Assembly: GCA_036675345.1 (NCBI GenBank)
Contig: JAKFFE010000020.1
Coordinates: 1 to 64,000 of the forward strand
DNA: 64,000 nt
Source: JALYOC01 sp036675345
GTDB lineage: Bacteria > Myxococcota > Myxococcia > Myxococcales > Myxococcaceae
Reading direction: 5' to 3'
Numbering within the stretch: the first letter of the stretch is position 1; each line of letters opens with the position of its first letter. The notes below the pieces were generated by a model, which ran no database searches, was not told the DNA's origin, and was given only the letters and a program-made list of their open reading frames with translations. Of this stretch, positions 41,509-49,965 are shown in pieces. A program made the translations under genes and the position numbers.

Positions 41509-42086
41509 TTCGTCTTGCCTCCGTCCGGCCTGAGCACCGTGGTGGTCTCTCCCAGGAAGACGAAGCTCTCGTCCTCGAAGGTGAAGTCGAAACCCTGGGC
41601 CTGCAGGCTGTAGACAGGCCCCTGCAGCTCGACGGGAGCGGACCCGTGGACCTTCATCGTCGCGCCATCGAAATGCGCGCGTTCGGTCTGGCCGACCATC
41701 CCGCTGGCGGTGCGCAGGACCACGCCCCCCTGGGCGTCCGCCTGGCGGCTGTACAGGTTGCCCACCACCTGGGGAGCGCGAACCTCCAGGCCGGCGACCG
41801 CATTCCCGGGCGCGCGGGCCCCGGTGCGACGGCTGGGGAAGCGCAACAGCGCCTCGTCCGCCACCATCTCCGCCGCCTGCCGGTGGTAGGCCAGCTTGGC
41901 CGCGCGGCCCACCAGGCTCAGCTCGTTGCCGCGGTACATCTGCATCCGCACCCCGAACAGGGTCACCAGCGGCGCCGGCGGCTCGGTGCTCACCGGGGGC
42001 GGGACGGGGACGGAGCACCCCGCCAGCCCCAGCAGCGCCACCCAGGCGAGGGTTCGGTGGGGAGACATGGCCCGGCTGCGTATCAT
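41505..42086 (-). CDS. lptC: LptC-like LPS export protein, predicted lipoprotein
   Basis: 193 residues from ATG 42086, overlapping the acyltransferase stop by 4 bases; ATG 42068 is an alternative start. The signal HRTLAWVALLGLAGC ends in a lipobox, so the anchor may be a lipid rather than the single helix seen in E. coli LptC. The mature protein has the LptC/OstA-type strands: VTLFGVRMQMYRGNELSLVGRAAKL in parts, LEVRAPQVVGNLYSRQADAQGG, ERAHFDGATMKVHGSAPVELQG and FDFTFEDESFVFLGET. The position before lptA and lptB supports the call. A lipobox LptC is less common but seen in other phyla. Confidence 0.82.
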   Translation of the reverse strand: MIRSRAMSPHRTLAWVALLGLAGCSVPVPPPVSTEPPAPLVTLFGVRMQMYRGNELSLVGRAAKLAYHRQAAEMVADEALLRFPSRRTGARAPGNAVAGLEVRAPQVVGNLYSRQADAQGGVVLRTASGMVGQTERAHFDGATMKVHGSAPVELQGPVYSLQAQGFDFTFEDESFVFLGETTTVLRPDGGKTK

Positions 42087-42988
42087 GGCTGGGTCTTCCA
42101 GCGGCGGTGCATCCACACCCACTGCGCCGGTTCCCGGCGGATCGCCTGTTCGATCTCCGACGTCATCCGGGCGGTCAGCGCGAGGGCGGACGCCTCCAGG
42201 TCCTCTCCCCGGACGGCGGGCACCTCCTCCATCTGCAGCCGGTAGCGGCCGTCCGGACCGCGCTGGCAAAAGCCCATCACCACCGCCGCCCCGGTGCGCA
42301 GCGCCAGGTCCGCGGCTGCCCGGGGAGTGGAGGCGGGGTGGCCGAAGAAGGGCACGAACAGGCTCTGCACCTGGGTGTCCTGGTCGATCAACAGGCCCAG
42401 GATCTCCCCTGCCCGCAGGGCCCGCAGCATCTGCTTGGCGGCTCCGTCCTGTCCGCGCCAGATGCTGCGCAGCCTCCCCTGGGCGCGGAAGCGCTCCACC
42501 AGCGCGGTCAGCCGGGGATCGGTGGTCTCCTTGGCGATCGTCTGGCAGGGGTAGCCGGCCAGCGCCACCCGACGCGCCAGCAGCTCCCAGTTGCCCACGT
42601 GCCCGGAGACGAACACCACCCCCTTGCCCCGGGCCAGGGCCCGGTCCAGCACCGCGCGGACCTCCGAAGGCCACTGCACCCAGCGGTCGAAGTCGCGGTC
42701 GATCTGCTGGATGCAGGCCACCTCGAAGGCCGCCCGGCCCAGGTGGCGGAAGCTCTGGCGGGCCAGTCGCTGGCGCTCCGGAAGCGAGGCCTGGGGAAAG
42801 GCGCGCTCCAGCGAGGCCAGCGCCTTTCTGCGTTCGCCCCCCGCCAGCAGGAAGGCCACCGCCCCCAGACGTTCGCCCAGCCAGGCGGCCAGACGCACCG
42901 GCAGCGCGCCGGCGAAGGCCAACGCGAAGCGGACAAGCAGGTAGCGCGTGAACCGCTTCACGCGCTTAGGTAGAGGGGGTCGCTCCAC
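42083..42988 (-). CDS. LpxL/HtrB-family lysophospholipid acyltransferase
   Basis: 301 residues from GTG 42988. An N-terminal helix (RYLLVRFALAFAGALPVRLAAWLG) anchors it. The catalytic His-x4-Glu motif is VSGHVGNWELL (His130, Glu135). IDQDTQVQSLFVPFFGHPASTP matches the family's substrate loop. LpxL-type enzymes add secondary acyl chains to lipid A. Which chain is added cannot be said. It heads the operon with lptC, lptA and lptB, coupling lipid A maturation to LPS export. Divergent from astB, whose start 43002 is 14 bp away. Confidence 0.92.
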   Translation of the reverse strand: MERPPLPKRVKRFTRYLLVRFALAFAGALPVRLAAWLGERLGAVAFLLAGGERRKALASLERAFPQASLPERQRLARQSFRHLGRAAFEVACIQQIDRDFDRWVQWPSEVRAVLDRALARGKGVVFVSGHVGNWELLARRVALAGYPCQTIAKETTDPRLTALVERFRAQGRLRSIWRGQDGAAKQMLRALRAGEILGLLIDQDTQVQSLFVPFFGHPASTPRAAADLALRTGAAVVMGFCQRGPDGRYRLQMEEVPAVRGEDLEASALALTARMTSEIEQAIRREPAQWVWMHRRWKTQP

Positions 42989-43001
42989 GCCGGGGACTTA
43001 T

Positions 43002-44333
43002 ATGCCAATGCGCGAGTACAACTTCGATGGCCTCGTTGGCCCCACCCACAACTATGGCGGGCTCTCCCCGGGGAACGTGGCCTCGCTGACCCACGGGGGG
43101 AAGGTCTCCAACCCCCGGGAGGCGGCCCTCCAGGGGCTGGAGAAGATGCGCTTTGTCTCCTCCCTGGGGGTGGGACAGGCGGTGCTGCCGCCGCAGGACC
43201 GTCCCTCGCTGAGCACCCTGCGTCGACTGGGCTTCACCGGCAGTGACGAGGAGGTGATCACCGCCGCCGCCGTGGGCGGCGAGCACTGGCTGCGGCTGGT
43301 CTCCAGCGCCTCGTCGATGTGGACCGCCAACGCGGCCACGGTGGCGCCGTCCACCGACACCGCCGACGGACGGCTGCACGCCACCCCCGCCAACCTGCAG
43401 CAGATGTTCCACCGGGCGATCGAGGCCGAGACCACCTACCGGGTGTTCGGGGCCATCTTCTCCGACCCCACCCGGTTCCAGATCCACTCCCCGCTCCCCG
43501 GCGGCGGGCAGCTGGCGGACGAGGGCGCGGCCAACCACACCCGGCTGGTGACCCCGGGGCACCCGGCGGTGCACCTGTTCGCCTGGGGCCGCAGCGTGTA
43601 CCGGGAGCTGCCGGCGCCCAGGAAGTACCCGGCCCGTCAGACCCTGGAGGCCAGCGAGGCGCTGGCCCGGTTGCACCGGTTGGACCCGGCGCAGTGTCTG
43701 TTCCCCCATCAGGCGCCGGTGGGCATCGACGCAGGCGCGTTCCACACCGACGTGCTGGCGGTGGGCAACCAGGGCTTCCTGATGCTGCACCAGTGGGCGT
43801 TCCTGGATCCCGAGCAGCTGCTGGCGACGCTGAAGAAGAAGCTGGGGGACGGCTTCACCTTCGCGCTGGCCAATCCGCAGGAGCTGCCGGCGGAGGTGGC
43901 GGTGGCGGCCTATCCGTTCAACTCCCAGCTGGTGACCCTCCCCGACGGGAAGATGGCGATCATCGCCCCCATCGAGAGCCAGGAGCAGGCGCCGGCCCGC
44001 CGCTTCCTGGAGCGGGTGGTGGCGGAGGAGAACCCGGTCCAGGCGGTCCACTACCTGGACCTGCGCCAGTCGATGCACAACGGGGGAGGCCCCGCCTGCC
44101 TGAGGCAGCGGATCTCGCTGACCGACGAGGAGCGGGCCGCGGTGGGGGCGAACGTCTTCTACACCCCTGCCCTGCACGAGACCCTGGCCGGGTGGGTGAA
44201 GACCCACTACCGCGACGCGCTGACCGCCAACGACCTGCGCGACCCGGCGCTGGCCCGCGAGTCGATGGAGGCGCTGGACGGGCTGACCCGGATCCTCCAG
44301 TTGGGGAACGTGTACGACTTCCAGCGGAGCTGA
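43002..44333 (+). CDS. astB: N-succinylarginine dihydrolase
   Basis: 443 residues, matching AstB (447 in E. coli). It begins MPMREYNFDGLVGPTHNYGGLSPGN in parts. Key residues are conserved: His248 in GIDAGAFHTDVL and Cys366 in HNGGGPACLR, the catalytic pair of this guanidino-modifying fold. It hydrolyses N2-succinylarginine to N2-succinylornithine, ammonia and CO2, in the arginine succinyltransferase pathway. The other ast genes are not adjacent in this window, which is odd for a catabolic operon. ATG 43002 is preferred; an in-frame ATG lies at 43008. Confidence 0.97.
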   Translation: MPMREYNFDGLVGPTHNYGGLSPGNVASLTHGGKVSNPREAALQGLEKMRFVSSLGVGQAVLPPQDRPSLSTLRRLGFTGSDEEVITAAAVGGEHWLRLVSSASSMWTANAATVAPSTDTADGRLHATPANLQQMFHRAIEAETTYRVFGAIFSDPTRFQIHSPLPGGGQLADEGAANHTRLVTPGHPAVHLFAWGRSVYRELPAPRKYPARQTLEASEALARLHRLDPAQCLFPHQAPVGIDAGAFHTDVLAVGNQGFLMLHQWAFLDPEQLLATLKKKLGDGFTFALANPQELPAEVAVAAYPFNSQLVTLPDGKMAIIAPIESQEQAPARRFLERVVAEENPVQAVHYLDLRQSMHNGGGPACLRQRISLTDEERAAVGANVFYTPALHETLAGWVKTHYRDALTANDLRDPALARESMEALDGLTRILQLGNVYDFQRS

Positions 44334-44385
44334 ACGCGCCTGGCGCTTGCCTCTGCCGCCCGGTCCCGGCATCTTCCGCCGCCTC

Positions 44386-44658
44386 ATGCGCCGTCTCCTG
44401 TCCCTGCTCGCCGTCACTTCGCTCACCCTGCTCGCGTGCAAGAGCCCCTGCCGCCAGCTGTCGGAGAAGCTGTGCGAGTGCGCGCCCAACACCGTGGCCC
44501 GGGACTCCTGCCGCACCCTCGCCGGTCAGGAGGAGTCGCGGGTGCAGCCCTCCGAAGCGCAGCAGGAGACCTGCCAGGCACTGTTGACCGCCAACAAGTG
44601 CGACTGCGCCCACCTGGACTCGCTGGAGGACAAGCAGGCCTGCGGTCTGGCACGCTGA
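44386..44658 (+). CDS. Small Cys-rich lipoprotein
   Basis: 90 residues from ATG 44386. Signal RRLLSLLAVTSLTLLAC with lipobox. The mature part has eight Cys besides the lipidation Cys, for instance PCRQLSEKLCECAPN, DSCRTLAGQ, ETCQALL and CDCAHLDS, suggesting a disulfide-rich fold of two similar halves. No family recognised. Two small lipoprotein genes follow each other here (next at 44663, 4 bp after this stop), so they may form a unit. Between this gene and astB lie 52 bp. Confidence 0.78.
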   Translation: MRRLLSLLAVTSLTLLACKSPCRQLSEKLCECAPNTVARDSCRTLAGQEESRVQPSEAQQETCQALLTANKCDCAHLDSLEDKQACGLAR

Positions 44659-44662
44659 GCGG

Positions 44663-44917
44663 ATGGTGATCCGGAAGCTGCTGTGGGGCGCGCTGTTGCT
44701 GATCACCCCGGTGGTCGGCTGTTCCCACCTGAAGAACGATCGCACCGTGTGTCCGGAGTACCGGGACCTGCGCTGCGTGGGCGCGCCGGAGTGCTCCATG
44801 GATCAGGAGCGCGGCTGCCGGGTCTGCCAGTGCGGAAGCCTGGATCCGGAGGCCACCGACCCCTCGGGCCGCCAGCCGGATCACCGCAACCCCGACCCCA
44901 CCGCCGTCCCCCGCTAG
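44663..44917 (+). CDS. Small Cys-rich lipoprotein
   Basis: 84 residues. Signal VIRKLLWGALLLITPVVGC with lipobox. The mature part is short and charged (HLKNDRTVCPEYRDLRCVGAPECSMDQERGCRVCQCG in parts), with six Cys besides the lipidated one. The tail is Pro/Asp/Arg-rich. No family recognised. It follows the preceding lipoprotein by 4 bp and ends 3 bp before the convergent prenyltransferase gene. Confidence 0.75.
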   Translation: MVIRKLLWGALLLITPVVGCSHLKNDRTVCPEYRDLRCVGAPECSMDQERGCRVCQCGSLDPEATDPSGRQPDHRNPDPTAVPR

Positions 44918-44920
44918 CCT

Positions 44921-45853
44921 TCAGCGGTACAGCGCCCAGCCGGCGATCCCCAGGTACAGCACCAGGTTGATGATCATCGGTGCGTCGGAGAGCAGGATCT
45001 TCTCCGGAGATCCGCCCAGGCCCTTCTTGTGGACCAGGAACAGGTACCGGAAGATCCCGTACAACACGAAGGGCACCGTGTACTTCAGCCCGTCCGACCC
45101 CACGTGCTGCACCGTGTCCGGGGACACCGTGTACAGCGCGTAGGCCAGCACGCAGGAGGCGGCCACCACGGTGATCATCTGGTCCAGCATCGGCAGGGTG
45201 TACTGCGAGAGGCTGGCCCGGTGCCCCACCGCGTCCGCCGCCAGTGACCCCAGCTCCTGCCTCCGCTTGGCGAACCCCAGGAACACCGCCAGCAGCAGGG
45301 TGCACAGGTACAGCCAGTTGGACACCGGGACGTCGATCGCCACCCCGCCGCCGATCACCCGCAGCACGAACCCCAGGGCGATCACCAGCACGTCCAGGAT
45401 CACCTGGTGCTTGAGCACCAGCGAGTAGGCGATCTGCAGCGCCACGTAGCCGGTGGCCAGGCCCAGGAAGGCGGGCCCCACCCAGGCGGCCAGGCCGAAG
45501 GCCAGGGCCCAACAGCCCACCACCAGCCCCGCCGCCAGCGGACCGCGGATCCGCCCGGAGGCGATGGGACGGCCGCGCTTCTCCGGATGGATCCGGTCCT
45601 GCTCCCGGTCCAGCCAGTCGTTGACCACGTACACCCCGCTGGCCAGGAAGCAGAAGGCCAGCACCGCCACCGTGGCCTGGACCACCGAGCCGGGGTCCAG
45701 CACCTTCCTGGCGAACAGCAGCGGCGCGTACAGCGCCAGGTTCTTGGTCCACTGCCGGGGCCGCAGCTGGCGGAGGAGGGCCACCGCCAGCGAGGGGGGA
45801 GTGGGAGGCGCTTCGGCGGGCGAGGAGTCCACGCGCTGCAGCGCCGCGGTCAC
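44921..45853 (-). CDS. UbiA-family prenyltransferase (decaprenyl-phosphate phosphoribosyltransferase-like)
   Basis: 310 residues from GTG 45853, which overlaps the UDP-glucose dehydrogenase stop (TAGTG). Polytopic, with the UbiA Asp-rich motif VVNDWLDREQDRIHPEKRGRPIASG in parts (Asn78, Asp79, Asp82, Asp86). Length and the start RPRQWTKNLALYAPLLFA fit decaprenyl-phosphate 5-phosphoribosyltransferase, which attaches phosphoribose to polyprenyl phosphate for arabinose-type or other glycolipids. UbiA/menaquinone-type activity cannot be excluded. Coupling to UDP-glucuronate synthesis suggests envelope polysaccharide work. Confidence 0.85.
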   Translation of the reverse strand: MTAALQRVDSSPAEAPPTPPSLAVALLRQLRPRQWTKNLALYAPLLFARKVLDPGSVVQATVAVLAFCFLASGVYVVNDWLDREQDRIHPEKRGRPIASGRIRGPLAAGLVVGCWALAFGLAAWVGPAFLGLATGYVALQIAYSLVLKHQVILDVLVIALGFVLRVIGGGVAIDVPVSNWLYLCTLLLAVFLGFAKRRQELGSLAADAVGHRASLSQYTLPMLDQMITVVAASCVLAYALYTVSPDTVQHVGSDGLKYTVPFVLYGIFRYLFLVHKKGLGGSPEKILLSDAPMIINLVLYLGIAGWALYR

Positions 45854-47151
45854 TACCGCCGACCGATCCCGAAGTAGGTGAAGCCCTTCTCCCTCATCCG
45901 GACCGGATCGTAGATGTTCCGCCCGTCGAAGACGATGGGGGACTTGAGCAGCGCCATCATCTTCTCGAAGTCCGGGTGGCGGAACTCGTTCCACTCGGTG
46001 ACCACGAACAGGCCGTCCGCGCCCTCCAGGGCCTCGTAGTGGCTCTGGCAGAAGCGGACCCGGTCTCCCAGCACCCGCTTGGCGGTCTCGTGGGCCACCG
46101 GATCATGACAGGACACGCTGGCGCCCTTGCCCAGCAGCCCCTCGATGATCTCCACCGCCGGGGCCTCGCGCATGTCATCGGTGCGCGGCTTGAAGGCCAG
46201 GCCCCACACCGCGAACTTCTTCCCCTCCAGGCTGCCGTAGTGCTTGACCGCTTTCTGGACCAGCGACTTCTTCTGCCGCTCGTTGGTGCGCTCCACCGCG
46301 CGCAGCAGGTCGAACTCGATCCCCTCGTCGCGGGCGGTGGCCACCAGCGCCTTGACGTCCTTGGGGAAGCAGGAGCCGCCGTAGCCCACGCCCGGGAACA
46401 GGAACGGGTAGCCGATCCGCTTGTCGGCGCCCATCCCCTTGCGGACGAAGTCCACGTCCGCGCCCACCCGTTCGCACAGCGCGGCGATGTCGTTCATGAA
46501 CGAGATGCGGGTGGCCAGCATGGCGTTGGCGGCGTACTTGGTCAGCTCCGCCGAACGGGTGTCCATGAAGATCAGCGGGTTCTCGGTGCGGACGAACGGC
46601 GCGTACAGCTCGGTCATGACCTTCTTGGCCCGGTCGGACTCGGTGCCGATCACCACCCGGTCCGGCTTGAGGAAGTCGTCCAGCGCCGCGCCCTCCTTGA
46701 GGAACTCCGGGTTGGAGACCACGTCGAAGGGGTGCTGGGTCTGGGAGGCCACCGCCGCCCGGACCTGATCCGCGGTGCCCACCGGGACGGTGCTCTTGTC
46801 CACGATCACCGTGTAGCCCTTCATCGCCGCGCCGATCTGCTTGGCGGCGGCCAGCACGTACTTGAGGTCGGCGTCGCCCGACTCTCCCTCCGGGGTGCCC
46901 ACGGCGATGAACACCACCTGGGAGCTGCCCACCGCGGTGGCCAGGTCGGTGGTGAAGGTCAGCCGCTTCTCGCGGGCGTTCCGCTCCACCAGCTCTTCCA
47001 GACCCGGCTCGTAGATGGGGAGGATCCCCTCGTTGAGCCGCTTGATCTTGTTCGCGTCCACGTCGACGCAGGCCACGTCGTTGCCGGAGTCCGCGAAGCA
47101 GGTCCCGGCGACGAGACCCACGTATCCCGAGCCAATAATCGAAATCTTCAT
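45853..47151 (-). CDS. ugd: UDP-glucose 6-dehydrogenase
   Basis: 432 residues. NAD-binding start MKISIIGSGYVGLVAGTCFAD. The catalytic Cys lies in GVGYGGSCFPKD (about residue 260), with EFLKEGAALDDF and the C-terminal NAD site (FAVWGLAFKPRTDDMREAP). It oxidises UDP-glucose to UDP-glucuronate with two NAD, supplying precursors for capsule, exopolysaccharide or LPS. The prenyltransferase gene follows directly with a 1-base overlap. Upstream, TATATA near 47164-47169 on the minus strand may act as a -10. No ribosome-binding site is clear. Confidence 0.96.
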   Translation of the reverse strand: MKISIIGSGYVGLVAGTCFADSGNDVACVDVDANKIKRLNEGILPIYEPGLEELVERNAREKRLTFTTDLATAVGSSQVVFIAVGTPEGESGDADLKYVLAAAKQIGAAMKGYTVIVDKSTVPVGTADQVRAAVASQTQHPFDVVSNPEFLKEGAALDDFLKPDRVVIGTESDRAKKVMTELYAPFVRTENPLIFMDTRSAELTKYAANAMLATRISFMNDIAALCERVGADVDFVRKGMGADKRIGYPFLFPGVGYGGSCFPKDVKALVATARDEGIEFDLLRAVERTNERQKKSLVQKAVKHYGSLEGKKFAVWGLAFKPRTDDMREAPAVEIIEGLLGKGASVSCHDPVAHETAKRVLGDRVRFCQSHYEALEGADGLFVVTEWNEFRHPDFEKMMALLKSPIVFDGRNIYDPVRMREKGFTYFGIGRR

Positions 47152-47211
47152 GTTGGTGGCCGCTATATAAGTAGCCGGGGGTTCCCCGCCACCGGGGGAT
47201 CCACAAGATTT

Positions 47212-48186
47212 CTAACCGCCACCGGTCAGTAGTCGACGAAGCCGGTCGGATCCGCGCACCTGTTGCATGGCACCCAACCGGGACCAGGGGTCCACCACCA
47301 CCCGGTCCAGGATCGCCCGGGTGGCCCGGGGCAGGGCCGGCCGGGCCCGGCTGGCGGCCTCCGCCGCCCAGGGGAACAGCCGCTCCACGATGCTCACCGA
47401 GGCATACAGCGCCCGCTCCACCCGCCACTCCCCGGCCCGGCGCAGCAGCAGCTCGAAGTCCACCGGCCGCGAGTAGGCGTTGCCGGTGGAGGGAGAGCCC
47501 AGCAGCAGCTCGCGCAGATCCACGAAGCTGATCACCGGAACCTCGTAGCCCTCCCGGGCCTGGAGCAGCGCGGCCAGCAGGATGGCGTCCTCCAGGTCCG
47601 GACGGAACACCGAGGCGCCGTAGACCTTCAGCGGTAGGGCCCGGGCCAGCAGCGCCTGCTGGTGCTCCTTGCGCCGCGCGCCCAGCAGGTCCGCGTACAG
47701 GTAGAGGGTGGTGCGCTCGTCGCTGAGCACCCGGCCTACCCCCGGAGGGCCCGCCTGGTCGGAGGGCTTGAACTCGTGCCCGCGCAGGAAGTTGGCAAAC
47801 GCGTCCACCTCCTCCGGGCGGACCCACAGCTCGATGTCGATCACCGGGCGGAAGGCCACGTGCGGGTACAACGCCTCCGCGGTGGAGGCGGCCCCGAACA
47901 TCACCACCCTCCGTCCCTCCAGCTCATCCAGCGCGCGCTTGAGGTTCACCAGCTTGAGCACGTTGTCGTTCAGCGTCCCCTGGTAGACCGAGAGCAGCCG
48001 CTCCCGGGCCCAGTTGGGGGCGCCGGCTCCGGTCAGCCGGTACTCCAGGTTGTAGGCGGCCAGCGGGGCCAGCCCGTGGGCAATGGCCCAGTCGACGTAC
48101 TCCTCCCACGGCGCGTCCTTCAGCGACTGGCGCTTGGGGTCGAACGAGGAGAGCACACGGAACAGCTCCAGCAACGGGACGCTCAT
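47212..48186 (-). CDS. Nucleotidyltransferase-family protein (PF14907-like)
   Basis: 324 residues from ATG 48186. The core is DELEGRRVVMFGAASTAEALYPHVAFRPVIDIELWVRPEEVDAF in parts, which matches the uncharacterised nucleotidyltransferase group (NTP_transf_5) that occurs in polysaccharide gene clusters. The Asp pair is reduced to DIE, so activity is uncertain. The C-terminal half is helical with DLEDAILLAALLQAREGYEVPVISF. It sits just upstream of UDP-glucose dehydrogenase (60 bp) on the same strand, in line with an envelope polysaccharide role. Confidence 0.8.
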   Translation of the reverse strand: MSVPLLELFRVLSSFDPKRQSLKDAPWEEYVDWAIAHGLAPLAAYNLEYRLTGAGAPNWARERLLSVYQGTLNDNVLKLVNLKRALDELEGRRVVMFGAASTAEALYPHVAFRPVIDIELWVRPEEVDAFANFLRGHEFKPSDQAGPPGVGRVLSDERTTLYLYADLLGARRKEHQQALLARALPLKVYGASVFRPDLEDAILLAALLQAREGYEVPVISFVDLRELLLGSPSTGNAYSRPVDFELLLRRAGEWRVERALYASVSIVERLFPWAAEAASRARPALPRATRAILDRVVVDPWSRLGAMQQVRGSDRLRRLLTGGG

Positions 48187-48256
48187 GGAGTCGAGGCTGA
48201 TACCAGCCACCGGACCGCTGTGGTAGCAACGCGCGGGCGAGCGCACCTGGGCCCCC

Positions 48257-49849
48257 GTGACCGACCCCCTCCCCGAACCCACCTCTCCAGCGCCCCGGCG
48301 GCTAGCCTGGGGCTGTCTGCTGGGGCTGTATCTGCTGGCGTTTCCCTATCACCCGGGGCTGCGCTCCCCCAATGAGCTGTGCCGGCTGTGGCAGACCCGC
48401 GCCATCGTCGAATACGGCGAGCTGAACCTGAACCAGGCGATCCGCGACTACGGGTACGTGGGCGACCTCTCGGTGAAGGACCTGCGCTACTACCCCTCCA
48501 AGGCGCCGCTGCTCTCCTTCGCCGCGGTGCCCCTGTACAAGGTGCTGCGGGTGCTGGGCGGCGACTACCGCTACGCGGTCCCGGAGCTGGCGCTGGTGTT
48601 CTTCTCCCGGCTGTTCTTCACCGTGCTGCCCACCCTGCTCCTGCTGGTGCTGCTGCGGCGCTTTCTGGGCGCGTACGTGGCCCCGGCGCTGGCGGACGCG
48701 GTGACTGTGACCTACGGGCTGGGCTCGCTGGCGTTCAGCTATTCATTGCTGTTCATGAGCCACCAGCCCTCGGCGGTGCTGGTGTTCTGCGCCTTCTTTT
48801 TGCTCTGGCGCCGGGCCCGCGGGGAGTGGGGAGACCGGGCCTATCTGCTGGCGGGCGCGGCCGCCGGCGCGGCCTTGATGGCGGAGTATACCGCCGCCCT
48901 GCCCATCCTGGGGGTGCTGCTGTACGGGGTGCTCTCCGCCCCCGCGCCCCGGGCCCGGCAGCTTCCGCGCGGGTTGGGCCTGGCGCTGGTGGGATCGCTG
49001 CCCTTCGTCCTTTCGCTGCTGGCCTACCATCAGGCGGTCTTCGGCCACCCGCTGCACAGCGGCTATCTGTATCTGGCGGACGCCGCGTACCAGCCGTGGC
49101 ACGTGGGGGGCTTTCTGGGCATCCGCTTCCCGGATCCCCGCGCGTTTGCCCTCTCCTTCTTCTCTCCCCTGCGAGGGCTGTTCGTCCTCTCCCCCTTCCT
49201 GCTGCTGGCCTTCGCCGGGCTGGGCAGGCTGCGGCGCACCGACCGGCCCCTCTTCTGGACCGTGATCGCGCTGACCGTGGGCTACAGCTATTTCACCTCC
49301 TCCTTCAGCTACGAGTCCTGGGGCTGGACCACCGGGCCGCGGCACCTCACCGCCTGGGTTCCCTTCCTGCTGCTTCCCGCGGCGCTGTCCCTGGAGTGGG
49401 CCGGGGGAAGACCCGGCGCCTGGCGGGTGGTGGGGGCGGCGGCCTGCGGGGTCTCGATCCTGATCACCGGGGTGGTCAGCTTCGTGAACTACGTGCCGGA
49501 CAGCGTGACCACCGCGGTGGCCGGGCTGGCCTGGCCGCTGCTGCGCCAGGGTTACCTGCCGCCCTCGCTGCTGGCGCTGGCCTGGGCCAACCCGTTCTCC
49601 GGGTGGGTGCTGGGGCTGGCGCTGCTGGCGGCGGCGGGGGCGGTGGTGTTCCTGATCACCCGGGACCCTTCCGGGACCAGCGGGCGAAGGTTCGCGGCCG
49701 CCGTGGTGCTGGGGCTGCTCTGGTTCGGGGTGTTGGCCACGGTGGGGGGAGACACCGCCGGCGACCTGGGCGCCCAGAACCACCTGCGGTCGGTGTGGCT
49801 GACCCCGCCTGGCCGCCCGCTGGACCTGTGGCCGGCCCGATCCCGCTGA
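48257..49849 (+). CDS. Polytopic membrane protein, possible glycosyltransferase
   Basis: 530 residues from GTG 48257 with about eleven predicted hydrophobic helices. Between helices one and two is a periplasmic-type loop with SPNELCRLWQTRAIVEYGELNLN and YYPSKAPLLSFAAVPLYKVL. This resembles the loop of GT39/ArnT-like dolichyl- or polyprenyl-phosphate sugar transferases, which carry acidic pairs there. The motif is not decisive. EYTAALPILGVLLYG and YSYFTSSFSYESWGWTTGPRHL follow. I call it a membrane protein, possibly a lipid-linked-sugar transferase, supported weakly by the neighbouring ugd and nucleotidyltransferase genes. It is divergent from the nucleotidyltransferase gene. Confidence 0.78.
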   Translation: MTDPLPEPTSPAPRRLAWGCLLGLYLLAFPYHPGLRSPNELCRLWQTRAIVEYGELNLNQAIRDYGYVGDLSVKDLRYYPSKAPLLSFAAVPLYKVLRVLGGDYRYAVPELALVFFSRLFFTVLPTLLLLVLLRRFLGAYVAPALADAVTVTYGLGSLAFSYSLLFMSHQPSAVLVFCAFFLLWRRARGEWGDRAYLLAGAAAGAALMAEYTAALPILGVLLYGVLSAPAPRARQLPRGLGLALVGSLPFVLSLLAYHQAVFGHPLHSGYLYLADAAYQPWHVGGFLGIRFPDPRAFALSFFSPLRGLFVLSPFLLLAFAGLGRLRRTDRPLFWTVIALTVGYSYFTSSFSYESWGWTTGPRHLTAWVPFLLLPAALSLEWAGGRPGAWRVVGAAACGVSILITGVVSFVNYVPDSVTTAVAGLAWPLLRQGYLPPSLLALAWANPFSGWVLGLALLAAAGAVVFLITRDPSGTSGRRFAAAVVLGLLWFGVLATVGGDTAGDLGAQNHLRSVWLTPPGRPLDLWPARSR

Positions 49850-49965
49850 GGATCACCGGCCTTCCCCACTGTTCCGATTCGCCGAAACGAATCCTGACCG
49901 GGTCCCGGCCGACCCTCCCCAAGTCAAAGAGGGCCGAAGCCCCGCCGGCTGTTAGCATTGGAAGT

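Noticed and set aside
48379..49965. A long frame suggesting a 1598-residue protein ending in the propeller kinase
   Set aside because: The 5' part is the out-of-frame shadow of the polytopic membrane protein gene at 48257-49849. The kinase has its own signal peptide and starts near GTG 49966.
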